Position numbers and translations under genes: made by a program | NCBI GenBank assembly: GCA_003695085.1 | Contig: RFIV01000039.1 | Location: forward strand, 1-6,970 | Reading direction: 5' to 3' | Length of the DNA stretch: 6,970 nt | Origin: Gammaproteobacteria bacterium | GTDB taxonomy: Bacteria > Pseudomonadota > Gammaproteobacteria > Pseudomonadales > Oleiphilaceae | Shown here: piece after piece, positions 1 through 6,640 of the stretch | Position numbering within the stretch: the first letter of the stretch is position 1 | How the letters are laid out: every line of letters starts with the position of its first letter | The notes under the pieces: model-generated | What the model saw: only the letters and a program-made list of their open reading frames with translations | Told to the model about the DNA's origin: nothing | Database searches by the model: none

Positions 1-459
1 CTGACTGTCAACCAGCCGCTGGCCTTCGACCCCTATACCCGCAACCGTACCACGGGTGCATTCATCCTGATCGACCGCCTGACCAACGTCACCATTGGCG
101 CAGGCATGATTATCGAAGCTGCACCCGAGCTGAAGACCGCGGCCTCGGAGCCGGTCACCGATGCCGAGCGGCAGGCACGGCATGGTCATGCCCCGGCGGT
201 GATTCAGGTCGGCGGCCAGTTCGCCCCTGCGCTGGGCGCCACGCTGGAACGCTTCCTCTTCGAGCGCGGCCACGAAGCCATCTTTGCGGCCGACGCCGAC
301 CCAGCCGCCATCGACTGGATGCTGAAGGCTGGGTTGATTGTCATCACCCAGACCGTAGCGGACGCTGCGCTGACTCAGGTGAGTGCCGATTCGGAGGAGG
401 ATGTGATGAGGGCTGTCGAAGAAGCGGCGGGCGTCCTGCACCAGAAACATCTGATATGA
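1..459 (+). CDS. cysN: Sulfate adenylyltransferase subunit 1 (CysN), C-terminal part, with degenerate APS-kinase-like tail; 5' end outside window
   Basis: CysN is the GTPase subunit of ATP sulfurylase. With CysD it makes adenosine 5'-phosphosulfate (APS) from sulfate and ATP in cytoplasmic sulfate assimilation. Only the last 152 codons are present. Residues 1-37 of the visible part carry the end of the EF-Tu-like C-terminal barrel, including the typical NRTTGAFILIDRL stretch and GAGMI. In fused CysNC proteins an APS kinase of about 200 residues follows. Here residues 52-152 keep recognisable pieces of it: an AERQARHG entry segment, a LERFLFERGHE helix, an AGLIVIT strand and a final helix. The Walker A loop is replaced by GGQFAPALGA (about residues 71-80), the expected DGDN is AADAD, and the central portion is missing. 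I infer an inactive relic. The CysN call is firm; the relic reading rests on alignment from memory. The stop overlaps the ribosome-binding site of the next gene. Confidence 0.9.
   Translation: MTVNQPLAFDPYTRNRTTGAFILIDRLTNVTIGAGMIIEAAPELKTAASEPVTDAERQARHGHAPAVIQVGGQFAPALGATLERFLFERGHEAIFAADADPAAIDWMLKAGLIVITQTVADAALTQVSADSEEDVMRAVEEAAGVLHQKHLI
211..300 (+). other. Eroded nucleotide-binding core of the APS kinase domain inside cysN
   Basis: This segment aligns with the part of CysC that normally reads GLSGAGKST, then a helix, then LDGDN. The lysine and Ser/Thr of the P-loop are absent (GGQFAPALGA) and the substrate-side DGDN is AADAD, while the intervening ALERxLFERGH-type helix is kept. The frame is open throughout, so this is a decayed protein domain, not a frameshifted gene. 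The alignment is my reading and was not computed. Confidence 0.6.
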
Positions 460-462
460 GGT
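458..462 (+). promoter_or_regulatory. Ribosome-binding site of the yejK-like gene, overlapping the cysN stop
   Basis: GAGGT sits 4 nt before the ATG at 467 and shares its first two bases with the cysN TGA. It supports the chosen start and suggests that ribosomes finishing cysN can reinitiate on the next gene. Confidence 0.6.
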
Positions 463-466
463 AGCC

Positions 467-1483
467 ATGGCCGTCACGGAAGCCACCCTTCAGGTCCTGC
501 GAAAACCGGGTGAGGAAGAAAACTGTGTGCTGGATGGCAAACCGGATCACCAGATCCGGGGCGCCGACAGTGAAGCGCTCTTCCATACCCTGCGCCGGCT
601 GTTCAATGCCAAGCCCGGCAAGGCGATCGGCCGGCTGAACGGGGACAGCGGCGCCACCTTCCCGGCGCTGCTCAAGGACTGGCAGGACGGACGCCTCAGC
701 CTGCCCACGCTGGCACTCAAGGCGGCGGGTGACTTCGCGGAAGCCCTGACGCCCGTGCAGGCAGAAACCACCAGCTATGTGCTCTGGTATGTGCAGGAAC
801 TGGGCAACGAAGCCAGCCTGTATCTGTTTGTCATCGAAAGCGCCGTGACCTTTCAGGTTCAGGATGACCTGAGCCTGGCCCCGGCCGAACATCTGGATCC
901 GTCAGAAATCACGCTCGGCGTGCGTCTGGATCTGGAACGACTGACCAAGGGCGAAGCTGACAGCGTATCCGTCTACGCCCACCGTGGCCGCAAGAAGATT
1001 GCCGACGCCTGTCTGGGTGTGCTGGGATTCGCTACCGGCGTGGATACCGCCCGGGATACGGCGACCCTGCTTGAGTCCTTGACCCGCTACACCGCACCGC
1101 TTGAATCGCACAAGGCGGCCGAAGCGCACAAGAAAGCGGTGACCTACTGCGAAGAGCAGGAAAAGGCCGGGCTGCCGATTCAGCTGGACGAGCTGGCCCA
1201 GACCGTCGATGAGCAGTCGCCGGACGCCTTTATCCAGACCGTGCGTACACTGGAACCGGGGCTGGGTGAGACCCTCTACCCTGACAGCCGCAAGCTCAAA
1301 CAGCTGGTACGATTCAGTGGCCGGACCAAGGCACTGAGCCTCTCATTCTCCTCGGAAGCCATCAATCAGGCCATCGTATACGATACTGAAAACGACCGTC
1401 TCGAGATTCTCGACATTCCCAAGACATTGAAAGCCCAGCTCAGCCGCTACCTCAAACCCGAAAGCGAAGGCAAGGACGACTGA
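467..1483 (+). CDS. yejK: Nucleoid-associated protein, YejK/NdpA family (37 kDa)
   Basis: The 338-residue length matches the family (about 335), whose members bind the bacterial nucleoid; their exact role is poorly defined. Family landmarks appear in order: a short N-terminal strand segment, LFNAKPGKAIG (46-55) where relatives have a YNAKxGKxxG-like stretch, a HLDPSEITLGVRLDL block (142-156), HRGRKKIADACLGVLGFATGVD (172-193), VTYCEEQEKAG (225-235) before LDELAQTVDEQSPDAF, and LKQLVRFSGRTKALSLSF (277-294) near the end. No signal peptide or membrane segment is seen, fitting a cytoplasmic DNA-associated protein. The ATG at 467 is preceded by GAGGT. It lies 7 nt behind cysN, so cotranscription is likely, although the two functions have no known link. 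The N-terminal half is more divergent from E. coli YejK than the C-terminal half. Confidence 0.88.
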   Translation: MAVTEATLQVLRKPGEEENCVLDGKPDHQIRGADSEALFHTLRRLFNAKPGKAIGRLNGDSGATFPALLKDWQDGRLSLPTLALKAAGDFAEALTPVQAETTSYVLWYVQELGNEASLYLFVIESAVTFQVQDDLSLAPAEHLDPSEITLGVRLDLERLTKGEADSVSVYAHRGRKKIADACLGVLGFATGVDTARDTATLLESLTRYTAPLESHKAAEAHKKAVTYCEEQEKAGLPIQLDELAQTVDEQSPDAFIQTVRTLEPGLGETLYPDSRKLKQLVRFSGRTKALSLSFSSEAINQAIVYDTENDRLEILDIPKTLKAQLSRYLKPESEGKDD

Positions 1484-1547
1484 GACTTGCCTCCACTGCC
1501 CCGCCGGGCTAACGTAGACCCTGCAAGATGATAACAACAACACCTGC

Positions 1548-1552
1548 AGGAG
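1548..1552 (+). promoter_or_regulatory. Ribosome-binding site of the acyl-CoA synthetase gene
   Basis: A consensus AGGAG lies 6 nt before the ATG at 1559. This favours that start over the in-frame ATGs at 1571 and 1574. Confidence 0.75.
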
Positions 1553-1558
1553 CTTCAA

Positions 1559-3175
1559 ATGAATGGATTGATGATGCAGCATCCGCTGCAGATTGCGGAC
1601 ATCCTGTGCCACGCCGAACGCTGGCATGCCGACAGCGAAATTGTCAGCCGCAACCCGGAAGGTGGTATTCACCGCTACACGTATCGCGATGCCGCCCGCC
1701 GCGCACGCCAGGCGGCCAATGTCCTCACCGCGCTGGGTGTCTCGCCTCAGGACAGGGTCGCCACGCTGGCCTGGAACACCCATCGCCACTATGAACTGTA
1801 TTACGCCGTCTCGGGCAGCGGGGCCATTCTCCACACGATCAACCCGCGCCTGTTTCCAGAGCAGATTGTCTACATACTCAATCATGCAGAAGACAGGGTG
1901 CTGTTCATTGATGCACAGTTCCTGCCTCTGATCGAGGCGGTGTGCGAGCAACTGAAGTTCCTTGAACACATTGTCGTGCTTGCTCCGGAAGCGGCGATGC
2001 CGGACACCCCCCTTGGCGTCCAGAGCTACGAAGCCCTGTTGGCTGACGCACCGGACACCTATGACTGGCCCGCGCTGGACGAAGACAGTGCGGCGAGTCT
2101 GTGCTACACCTCGGGCACCACCGGCCATCCCAAGGGCGTCCTCTACAGTCATCGCTCTACCGTGCTGCATGCCTGGGCCTGCACGGGTCGGGATGTGCTG
2201 AATGTGGGCAATGACCGGACCTTGCTCCCGGTCGTGCCGATGTTTCACGTCAACGCCTGGGGTGTACCCTACTCCGCCACCATGGCTGGTGCCAAACTGG
2301 TGTTGCCGGGTGCCGGTATGGATGGTGCCTCCCTGTATGAGCTGATTGAGGGCGAACAGGTTGACATGTTGCTGGGAGTCCCGACCGTCTGGCTGGGCCT
2401 GCTGCAATACTGCGAAAAGGAAAATCTGAAGCTCAATCCCGTCAGGGATGTGGTGATTGGCGGTTCCGCTGCGCCACTCTCCATGATCCGGGACTTCGAC
2501 GAAAAGCACGATGCCTTCGTCATCCACGCCTGGGGCATGACCGAGCTTTCACCCGTCGGTACCGTGAACAACAACAGCCGCCTGATGCAACAGCTTCCCA
2601 GGGCAGAGCGCTATGCCCTGCAGACCAAACAGGGCCGCCCGGTGTTCGGCGTGGAGATGAAGATCGTCGATGATCAGGGACAGGAACTTCCTCACGACGG
2701 CAAGGCCTGGGGACGCTTGCTCGTGCGCGGACCGTGGATCGCGCGCGGCTATTACAAACATGAAGATTGCAGTGCCTGGGAGAATGGCTGGTTCGATACC
2801 GGCGATGTCGCCACCATCGACCCGCACGGTCTCATGCAGATCGTGGACCGCTCGAAGGACGTCATCAAGTCAGGCGGCGAATGGATCAGCTCCATTGACC
2901 TGGAAAACTGCGCCATGGGGCATCCCGCCGTGGCCGAGTGTGCTGTCATCGGTGTGCCTCACCCCAAGTGGGACGAGCGCCCGGTGCTGCTGGTCGTGCT
3001 CAAGGAAGGTCAGACTGCCACTGATACGGATCTGCTTGATTACCTGTCGGGCCACGTCGCCAAATGGCAGCTGCCCGACAAGGTGCTCTTCGTGAACGAG
3101 TTGCCCCACACGCCCACGGGAAAACTGCTCAAAAGAGCGCTCAGAGAAGCGTACCAGAACCTGCTCATGGAATAA
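1559..3175 (+). CDS. Medium/long-chain fatty-acid--CoA ligase, AlkK-like (AMP-binding family)
   Basis: This enzyme activates fatty acids to acyl-CoA through an acyl-adenylate, feeding beta-oxidation. The 538-residue protein shows the full adenylate-forming set: P-loop YTSGTTGHPKG (183-193), VPMFHVNAWG (226-235), HAWGMTELSP (323-332), the ATP-ribose aspartate in TGDVATID (414-421), the hinge DRSKDVIKSGGEWIS (430-444) and the C-terminal catalytic lysine K522 in PTGKLLKR. Similarity to AlkK, the medium-chain ligase of the Pseudomonas alkane pathway, runs end to end, for example TINPRLFPEQI, LCYTSGTTG, VLYSHRSTVLH and KWDERP. The N-terminus MNGLMMQ resembles AlkK's and supports the start at 1559, as does the AGGAG upstream. 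Chain length cannot be read from sequence. A 75-nt gap separates it from yejK; I see only a poor promoter candidate there, so read-through from upstream is possible. No signal peptide or transmembrane helix is evident. Confidence 0.92.
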   Translation: MNGLMMQHPLQIADILCHAERWHADSEIVSRNPEGGIHRYTYRDAARRARQAANVLTALGVSPQDRVATLAWNTHRHYELYYAVSGSGAILHTINPRLFPEQIVYILNHAEDRVLFIDAQFLPLIEAVCEQLKFLEHIVVLAPEAAMPDTPLGVQSYEALLADAPDTYDWPALDEDSAASLCYTSGTTGHPKGVLYSHRSTVLHAWACTGRDVLNVGNDRTLLPVVPMFHVNAWGVPYSATMAGAKLVLPGAGMDGASLYELIEGEQVDMLLGVPTVWLGLLQYCEKENLKLNPVRDVVIGGSAAPLSMIRDFDEKHDAFVIHAWGMTELSPVGTVNNNSRLMQQLPRAERYALQTKQGRPVFGVEMKIVDDQGQELPHDGKAWGRLLVRGPWIARGYYKHEDCSAWENGWFDTGDVATIDPHGLMQIVDRSKDVIKSGGEWISSIDLENCAMGHPAVAECAVIGVPHPKWDERPVLLVVLKEGQTATDTDLLDYLSGHVAKWQLPDKVLFVNELPHTPTGKLLKRALREAYQNLLME

Positions 3176-3183
3176 GCCGCCAA

Positions 3184-3212
3184 GGGCGGGCAAGGCTGCC
3201 CGCCCCGCCTTT
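3184..3212. terminator. GC-rich hairpin between convergent genes, probable bidirectional terminator
   Basis: A perfect 9-bp stem (GGGCGGGCA at 3184-3192 pairing with TGCCCGCCC at 3197-3205) closes a 4-nt AGGC loop. It starts 8 nt after the stop of the acyl-CoA ligase gene and lies 15 nt past the end of trmH on the opposite strand. The T-run after it is short (CCTTT, 3208-3212) on the plus strand and weak on the minus strand, so efficiency is uncertain, but position and stem strength fit an intrinsic terminator. Confidence 0.7.
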
Positions 3213-3220
3213 CAGATCAG

Positions 3221-3892
3221 TCACTGTCGCCAGCTGTGGCGATCCAGCAGTTCACCCTGCTCATCCAGCGGCGGATAGGGCTTGCCGTGCTCGTCACAAT
3301 AGCGGGCAATCAACGGGTGCACCCAGCGAAAGCGCAGCGCTTCGTACTCTTCCCGGGGCAGTCTCGGCGCATCGTACATCCCCTTCGCTTGCCGCTGACG
3401 CTGGGCTTCTGCAAGCATGATCGCGGCTGCAACGGAAACGTTGTAGGACTCCACCATCCCGAGCATGGGAATGATGGCATGCACATCCGCCAGCTCTGCT
3501 GCCTCTTCCGTCATGCCCTCACGCTCCTGCCCCATGATCAGGGCGATGGGCTGTGTCCAGTCCACGTCCCGATAGGGCACCGCCCGATCACTCAGGTGCG
3601 CGGCCACCAGCGTGAAGCCCCGTCCCTTCAGATCAGCCCCCACATCCTGAATCCGGTTGTGATGATGCACTTCGACCCAGCGCTCTGCACCCTTGGCTTG
3701 CCGCCGCAGCACACGGAACAGGGCGTCATCCTCCGGCCAGACGGCATGCACATGCCCGACCCCCACCGCGTCACACGTGCGGATGATGGCCGAGATATTG
3801 TGCGGTTTGTGTACCTGATCCACCACCACCGTCAGGTCCGGCTGGCGATGTTTCAGCACATGCAGGATCTTGGCATAACGCTCCGGGGACAT
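3221..3892 (-). CDS. trmH: tRNA (guanosine(18)-2'-O)-methyltransferase TrmH
   Basis: TrmH transfers a methyl group from S-adenosylmethionine to the 2'-OH of G18 in the tRNA D-loop. The 223-residue protein is close in length to E. coli TrmH and similar throughout. It has the SPOUT-class motifs: motif 1 HNISAIIRTCDAVGV (31-45) with the catalytic-type N32 and R38, motif 2 IMGQEREGMT (119-128), and motif 3 IPMLGMVESYNVSVA (141-155), part of the knotted SAM site. The opening MSPERYAKIL and RQPDLTVVVDQVHKPHN match the TrmH N-terminus, and PYPPLDEQGE near the end matches the E. coli C-terminal extension. An AAGGG at 3900-3904 (minus strand) lies 7 nt before the start. It is the second gene of a unit with the DUF1820 gene, 3 nt upstream, and converges with the acyl-CoA ligase gene. 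Confidence 0.93.
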   Translation of the reverse strand: MSPERYAKILHVLKHRQPDLTVVVDQVHKPHNISAIIRTCDAVGVGHVHAVWPEDDALFRVLRRQAKGAERWVEVHHHNRIQDVGADLKGRGFTLVAAHLSDRAVPYRDVDWTQPIALIMGQEREGMTEEAAELADVHAIIPMLGMVESYNVSVAAAIMLAEAQRQRQAKGMYDAPRLPREEYEALRFRWVHPLIARYCDEHGKPYPPLDEQGELLDRHSWRQ

Positions 3893-3895
3893 GGC

Positions 3896-4222
3896 TCAGC
3901 CCTTGGCAGGCGGCTTCGGAAATGCCGCGATATTGCTCACCTTCGCCTCGGACACACGCACGGCACCGCGCTTGTCCACTTCGTCAATGCGGACGATGGC
4001 ATTCATCGGGATATACGAGCGCTTGACACCTTCAAAGACCCCCTTGAGCTTTTCCTCACCCGGATCCACCAGCACTTGTGAGCGCTCTCCGAACATCCAG
4101 CCTTCAACTTCGATGAACCCCCACATGTCACTCTGATACACATGCGAGGCATACATTTCGAACACTTCGGCGTGATTGATGTAAACGATACGGTAAATCT
4201 TGTCAGTGGCGTGGCCAGACAT
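3896..4222 (-). CDS. DUF1820 family protein, function unknown
   Basis: This small soluble protein (108 residues from the chosen start) matches the DUF1820 family found in gammaproteobacteria. Recognisable pieces are KIYRIVYINHAEVFEMYA (8-25), VYQSDMWGFIEVE (28-40), MFGER, VDPGEEKLKGVFEGVKRSYIPM and IVRIDEV. No catalytic motif, cysteine cluster, signal peptide or membrane segment is visible. The strand-rich, charged pattern with GFIEVE and IPMNAIVRIDEV suggests a small beta-barrel-like fold, but that is inference. An in-frame ATG at 4246 would add eight residues; I prefer 4222 because AAGG lies 6 nt before it and family members begin only a few residues before the KIYRI-type segment. It is the first gene of a unit with trmH, and is transcribed divergently from miaB. 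No function is assigned. Confidence 0.87.
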   Translation of the reverse strand: MSGHATDKIYRIVYINHAEVFEMYASHVYQSDMWGFIEVEGWMFGERSQVLVDPGEEKLKGVFEGVKRSYIPMNAIVRIDEVDKRGAVRVSEAKVSNIAAFPKPPAKG

Positions 4223-4228
4223 ACAACA

Positions 4229-4232
4229 CCTT
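4229..4232 (-). promoter_or_regulatory. Ribosome-binding site deciding the DUF1820 start
   Basis: On the minus strand AAGG (within CAAGGTG) ends 6 nt before the ATG at 4222-4220. The alternative upstream ATG (4246-4244) is preceded by the A/T-rich CGCCTTTTTTGGACGGG area on the minus strand, without a purine-rich site at suitable distance. Confidence 0.55.
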
Positions 4233-4276
4233 GCGATCCCGTCCAAAAAAGGCGCGTAAGTCTATCACAACATGCG

Positions 4277-4305
4277 ATGACGCGCAGCGCAAATGCGTCT
4301 ATAAT
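4277..4305 (+). promoter_or_regulatory. Sigma70-type promoter of the miaB-phoH-ybeY operon
   Basis: A perfect -10 box TATAAT lies at 4300-4305, 17 nt after ATGACG (4277-4282), which matches the -35 consensus TTGACA at four of six positions. Transcription would begin near 4312, giving a leader of about 33 nt before the miaB ATG at 4345. The start is predicted from spacing only. Confidence 0.7.
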
Positions 4306-4344
4306 GCGCGGTCTGGTCAAATTCGGAGCCCTTCGGCACGCACC

Positions 4345-5685
4345 ATGAAACAGAAGCTGTACATCAAGACACACGGCTGTCAGATGAACGAGTACGACTC
4401 GGCCCGCATGGCTGATCTGCTCAAGGTCAGTCACGAGGTTGAACTGACGGACAACCCGGAGGAAGCAGACATTCTGCTGCTCAACACCTGTTCCATCCGC
4501 GAAAAGGCGCAGGAGAAGGTCTTTCACCAGCTGGGGCGCTGGAAGGAACTGAAGGCGAAGAACCCGGATCTGGTCATTGGCGTGGGGGGGTGTGTGGCCA
4601 GCCAGGAGGGCGAGGCCATTCGCGAGCGTGCACCCTACGTGGACATGGTGTTTGGCCCACAGACGCTCCACCGCCTGCCGAAATTCGTGGATGCCACAAA
4701 ACAGAATCACATCCCGGTGGTGGATATCAGCTTCCCGGAGATCGAGAAGTTTGATGCCCTGCCCAAGCCGTCCAGCGATGGCGCCTCGGCCTTCGTATCG
4801 GTCATGGAGGGCTGCAGCAAGTACTGCACGTTCTGTGTCGTCCCCTATACCCGGGGTGAAGAAGTGTCCCGGCCGGTGGAAGATGTGCTGGACGAAGTCC
4901 GCCACCTGGCCAGCCAAGGTGTCCGCGAGATCAACCTTCTCGGTCAGAACGTCAATGCCTATCAGGGCGAAACCTGGGACGGCGATACCGCCGACCTGGC
5001 CGAGCTCATCACCTATGTGGCGGGCATCGATGGCATTGACCGCATCCGCTTTACCACCTCGCATCCGGTCGAATTCACCGATAGCCTGATCGACGTGTAC
5101 GAGCAGGTACCGGAGTTGGTGAGTCACCTGCACTTGCCGGTGCAAAGCGGCTCCAACCGCATTCTGGCCGCCATGAAGCGTGGTCACACGCGCGAGGAAT
5201 ATCTGGACAAGATCAACCGGATCAAGGCGGCCCGCCCGGGCATCTCCCTGTCCTCCGACTTCATCGTGGGATTCCCCGGTGAAACGGACGAAGACTTTGA
5301 AGACACCATGAACCTCATTGCCGAGGTTGGCTTTGACGTCTCGTTCAGCTTTATCTACAGCAAGCGCCCGGGAACGCCTGCTTCCGAGCTGGAAGACAAT
5401 GTTTCGGACGAGGTCAAGAAGCAGCGCCTGCAAATCCTGCAGGATCGCATCAATCAGCAGGCCTACCAGATCTCACGCCGAATGGTGGGGAATGTGGAGC
5501 GCGTGCTGGTCACGGGCCCGTCCAAGAAGAACCCGGATGAATTCCAGGCACGCACGGAGAACAACCGCGTGGTCAACTTCGCGTCCGAGGACCGGGATAT
5601 CGTCGGACACTTCGTGGATGTACGCATCACCGAAGCTTTCCCCAACTCCCTGCGCGGCGAACGGATTGACCATGTCAAATACTGA
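4345..5685 (+). CDS. miaB: tRNA-2-methylthio-N6-dimethylallyladenosine synthase MiaB
   Basis: MiaB is a radical-SAM methylthiotransferase that converts i6A37 to ms2i6A37 next to the anticodon of tRNAs reading UNN codons. The 446-residue length is typical. The N-terminal MTTase domain holds the three auxiliary-cluster cysteines C12 (THGCQMN), C49 (NTCSIRE) and C83 (GGCVASQ). The radical-SAM domain follows with C157, C161 and C164 in CSKYCTFC and VPYTRG after it. Further family motifs are LLGQNVNAY (198-206), HLPVQSGSN (263-271), SDFIVGFPGET (304-314) and YSKRPGTPA; a C-terminal TRAM-like RNA-binding region follows (about 380-446). The start MKQKLYIKTHGCQMN agrees with homologues. The frame is open further upstream to 4231, but the predicted promoter lies inside that stretch. 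The Shine-Dalgarno is poor: GGAG lies 16 nt before the ATG. It is the first gene of an operon and overlaps phoH by 14 nt. Confidence 0.97.
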   Translation: MKQKLYIKTHGCQMNEYDSARMADLLKVSHEVELTDNPEEADILLLNTCSIREKAQEKVFHQLGRWKELKAKNPDLVIGVGGCVASQEGEAIRERAPYVDMVFGPQTLHRLPKFVDATKQNHIPVVDISFPEIEKFDALPKPSSDGASAFVSVMEGCSKYCTFCVVPYTRGEEVSRPVEDVLDEVRHLASQGVREINLLGQNVNAYQGETWDGDTADLAELITYVAGIDGIDRIRFTTSHPVEFTDSLIDVYEQVPELVSHLHLPVQSGSNRILAAMKRGHTREEYLDKINRIKAARPGISLSSDFIVGFPGETDEDFEDTMNLIAEVGFDVSFSFIYSKRPGTPASELEDNVSDEVKKQRLQILQDRINQQAYQISRRMVGNVERVLVTGPSKKNPDEFQARTENNRVVNFASEDRDIVGHFVDVRITEAFPNSLRGERIDHVKY

Positions 5686-6640
5686 TGGGGGCACCCCCGA
5701 TCTGAGCCTCACGCTGGAGCCTGCCGACCCGCGCAGGCTGCTGACACTGGCGGGTCCACATGACAGCCATCTGCGCCAGATCGAACAGCGCCTGAAAGTG
5801 CACATTTCCAACCGGGGACACCAGTTCCGGGTGCGCGGCGAGCACGCATCCCTGGCACTGGAGATCCTGCGCGCCCTGTATCGTGAAACGGAAAGCGGTG
5901 AGCTGGATCAGGATACCGTGCACCTGTTCATCAGCGAAACCGGTGCCGAAGAGCTGGCCGGTGATGATCGCACGCAAGTCACCCTCACCACCCCCAAACT
6001 GAAAATCCGCCCACGTGGCGGCAACCAGACAAAGTACGTGCGCTCCATCCTGCAGCACGACATCAATTTCGGTGTCGGCCCGGCAGGGACGGGCAAGACG
6101 TATCTGGCGGTCGCCTGCGCGGTCCAGGCGCTCATGAAGGATGAGGTCAAACGCATCTTGCTGGTGCGCCCGGCCGTGGAAGCCGGTGAAAAACTCGGGT
6201 TTCTGCCCGGTGACCTGGCCCAGAAAGTCGACCCGTATCTGCGCCCTCTCTATGATGCGCTGTACGACATGCTCGGCTTTGATCAGGTCAACCGCATGCT
6301 GGAGAAAGGCCTGATTGAAATTGCGCCGCTGGCCTTCATGCGTGGCCGCACACTCAACCATGCTTTCGTGCTGCTCGATGAAAGCCAGAACACCACACGC
6401 GAGCAGATGAAGATGTTCCTCACCCGCATCGGATTCGGCTCCACAGCCGTGATCACGGGAGACACCTCCCAGATCGACCTGCCCCGCGGCATGCCTTCCG
6501 GCCTGATTCACGCCCTGGACGTCCTGCATGGTGTCAAGGGTATTGGTATCACGCGTTTTGCCAGCCATGATGTGGTGCGCCATCCGCTGGTGCAGCGTAT
6601 TGTCGAAGCCTACGATGCCCACGAGAGCCAGCAGCCGTGA
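5672..6640 (+). CDS. ybeZ: PhoH-like ATPase (YbeZ type)
   Basis: This cytoplasmic P-loop NTPase belongs to the PhoH/YbeZ family. In enterobacteria YbeZ is encoded beside YbeY and is reported to associate with it; its precise activity in RNA metabolism is not settled. The 322-residue protein has an N-terminal region (about 11-110) with DTVHLFISE, then RPRGGNQTKYV (113-123), Walker A GPAGTGKT (136-143), LLVRPAVEAGEKLGFLPGD (163-181), Walker B VLLDESQN (233-240) and the sensor-like ITGDTSQIDLP (261-271), ending in VVRHPLVQRIVEAY. The start at 5672 lies inside the last codons of miaB, in another frame, giving a 14-nt overlap; ACGGA, a modest ribosome-binding site, lies 6 nt before it. The overlap points to translational coupling with miaB. 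The open frame extends back to 5318, but that part is a shadow of miaB. Confidence 0.95.
   Translation: MSNTDGGTPDLSLTLEPADPRRLLTLAGPHDSHLRQIEQRLKVHISNRGHQFRVRGEHASLALEILRALYRETESGELDQDTVHLFISETGAEELAGDDRTQVTLTTPKLKIRPRGGNQTKYVRSILQHDINFGVGPAGTGKTYLAVACAVQALMKDEVKRILLVRPAVEAGEKLGFLPGDLAQKVDPYLRPLYDALYDMLGFDQVNRMLEKGLIEIAPLAFMRGRTLNHAFVLLDESQNTTREQMKMFLTRIGFGSTAVITGDTSQIDLPRGMPSGLIHALDVLHGVKGIGITRFASHDVVRHPLVQRIVEAYDAHESQQP

Noticed and set aside
1498..1509. Small GCCC-CGCC-GGGC hairpin after yejK
   Set aside because: Only a 4-bp stem and no T-run, so it is not a credible terminator.
1487..1515. Possible promoter TTGCCT-17 nt-TAACGT before the acyl-CoA ligase gene
   Set aside because: The -10 matches only three of six consensus positions; not convincing without mapping.
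1343..2527. A 394-codon open frame on the minus strand opposite yejK and the acyl-CoA ligase gene
   Set aside because: It spans two real genes and their gap, has low-complexity His/Gln-rich translation typical of an antisense shadow, and has no family match I can see.
3236..4081. A 281-codon open frame on the plus strand across trmH and the DUF1820 gene
   Set aside because: Both minus-strand genes are supported by homology; the His/Arg-rich antisense translation has no coherent domain.
4231..4344. A 38-codon N-terminal extension of MiaB in the same frame
   Set aside because: It contains the predicted promoter, homologues start at the MKQKLYIKTHGC-type sequence, and the extension lacks protein-like character.
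4223..4344. A minus-strand promoter for the DUF1820-trmH unit
   Set aside because: I searched this strand: TTGACC (minus, 4320-4315) and TAGACT-like boxes exist but at wrong spacing to each other. A promoter is expected here but I cannot place it.
4003..5433. A 476-codon open frame on the minus strand opposite miaB
   Set aside because: miaB on the plus strand is certain by its motifs. The antisense frame shows no recognisable domain and runs across part of the DUF1820 gene; long antisense frames are expected in GC-rich coding DNA.
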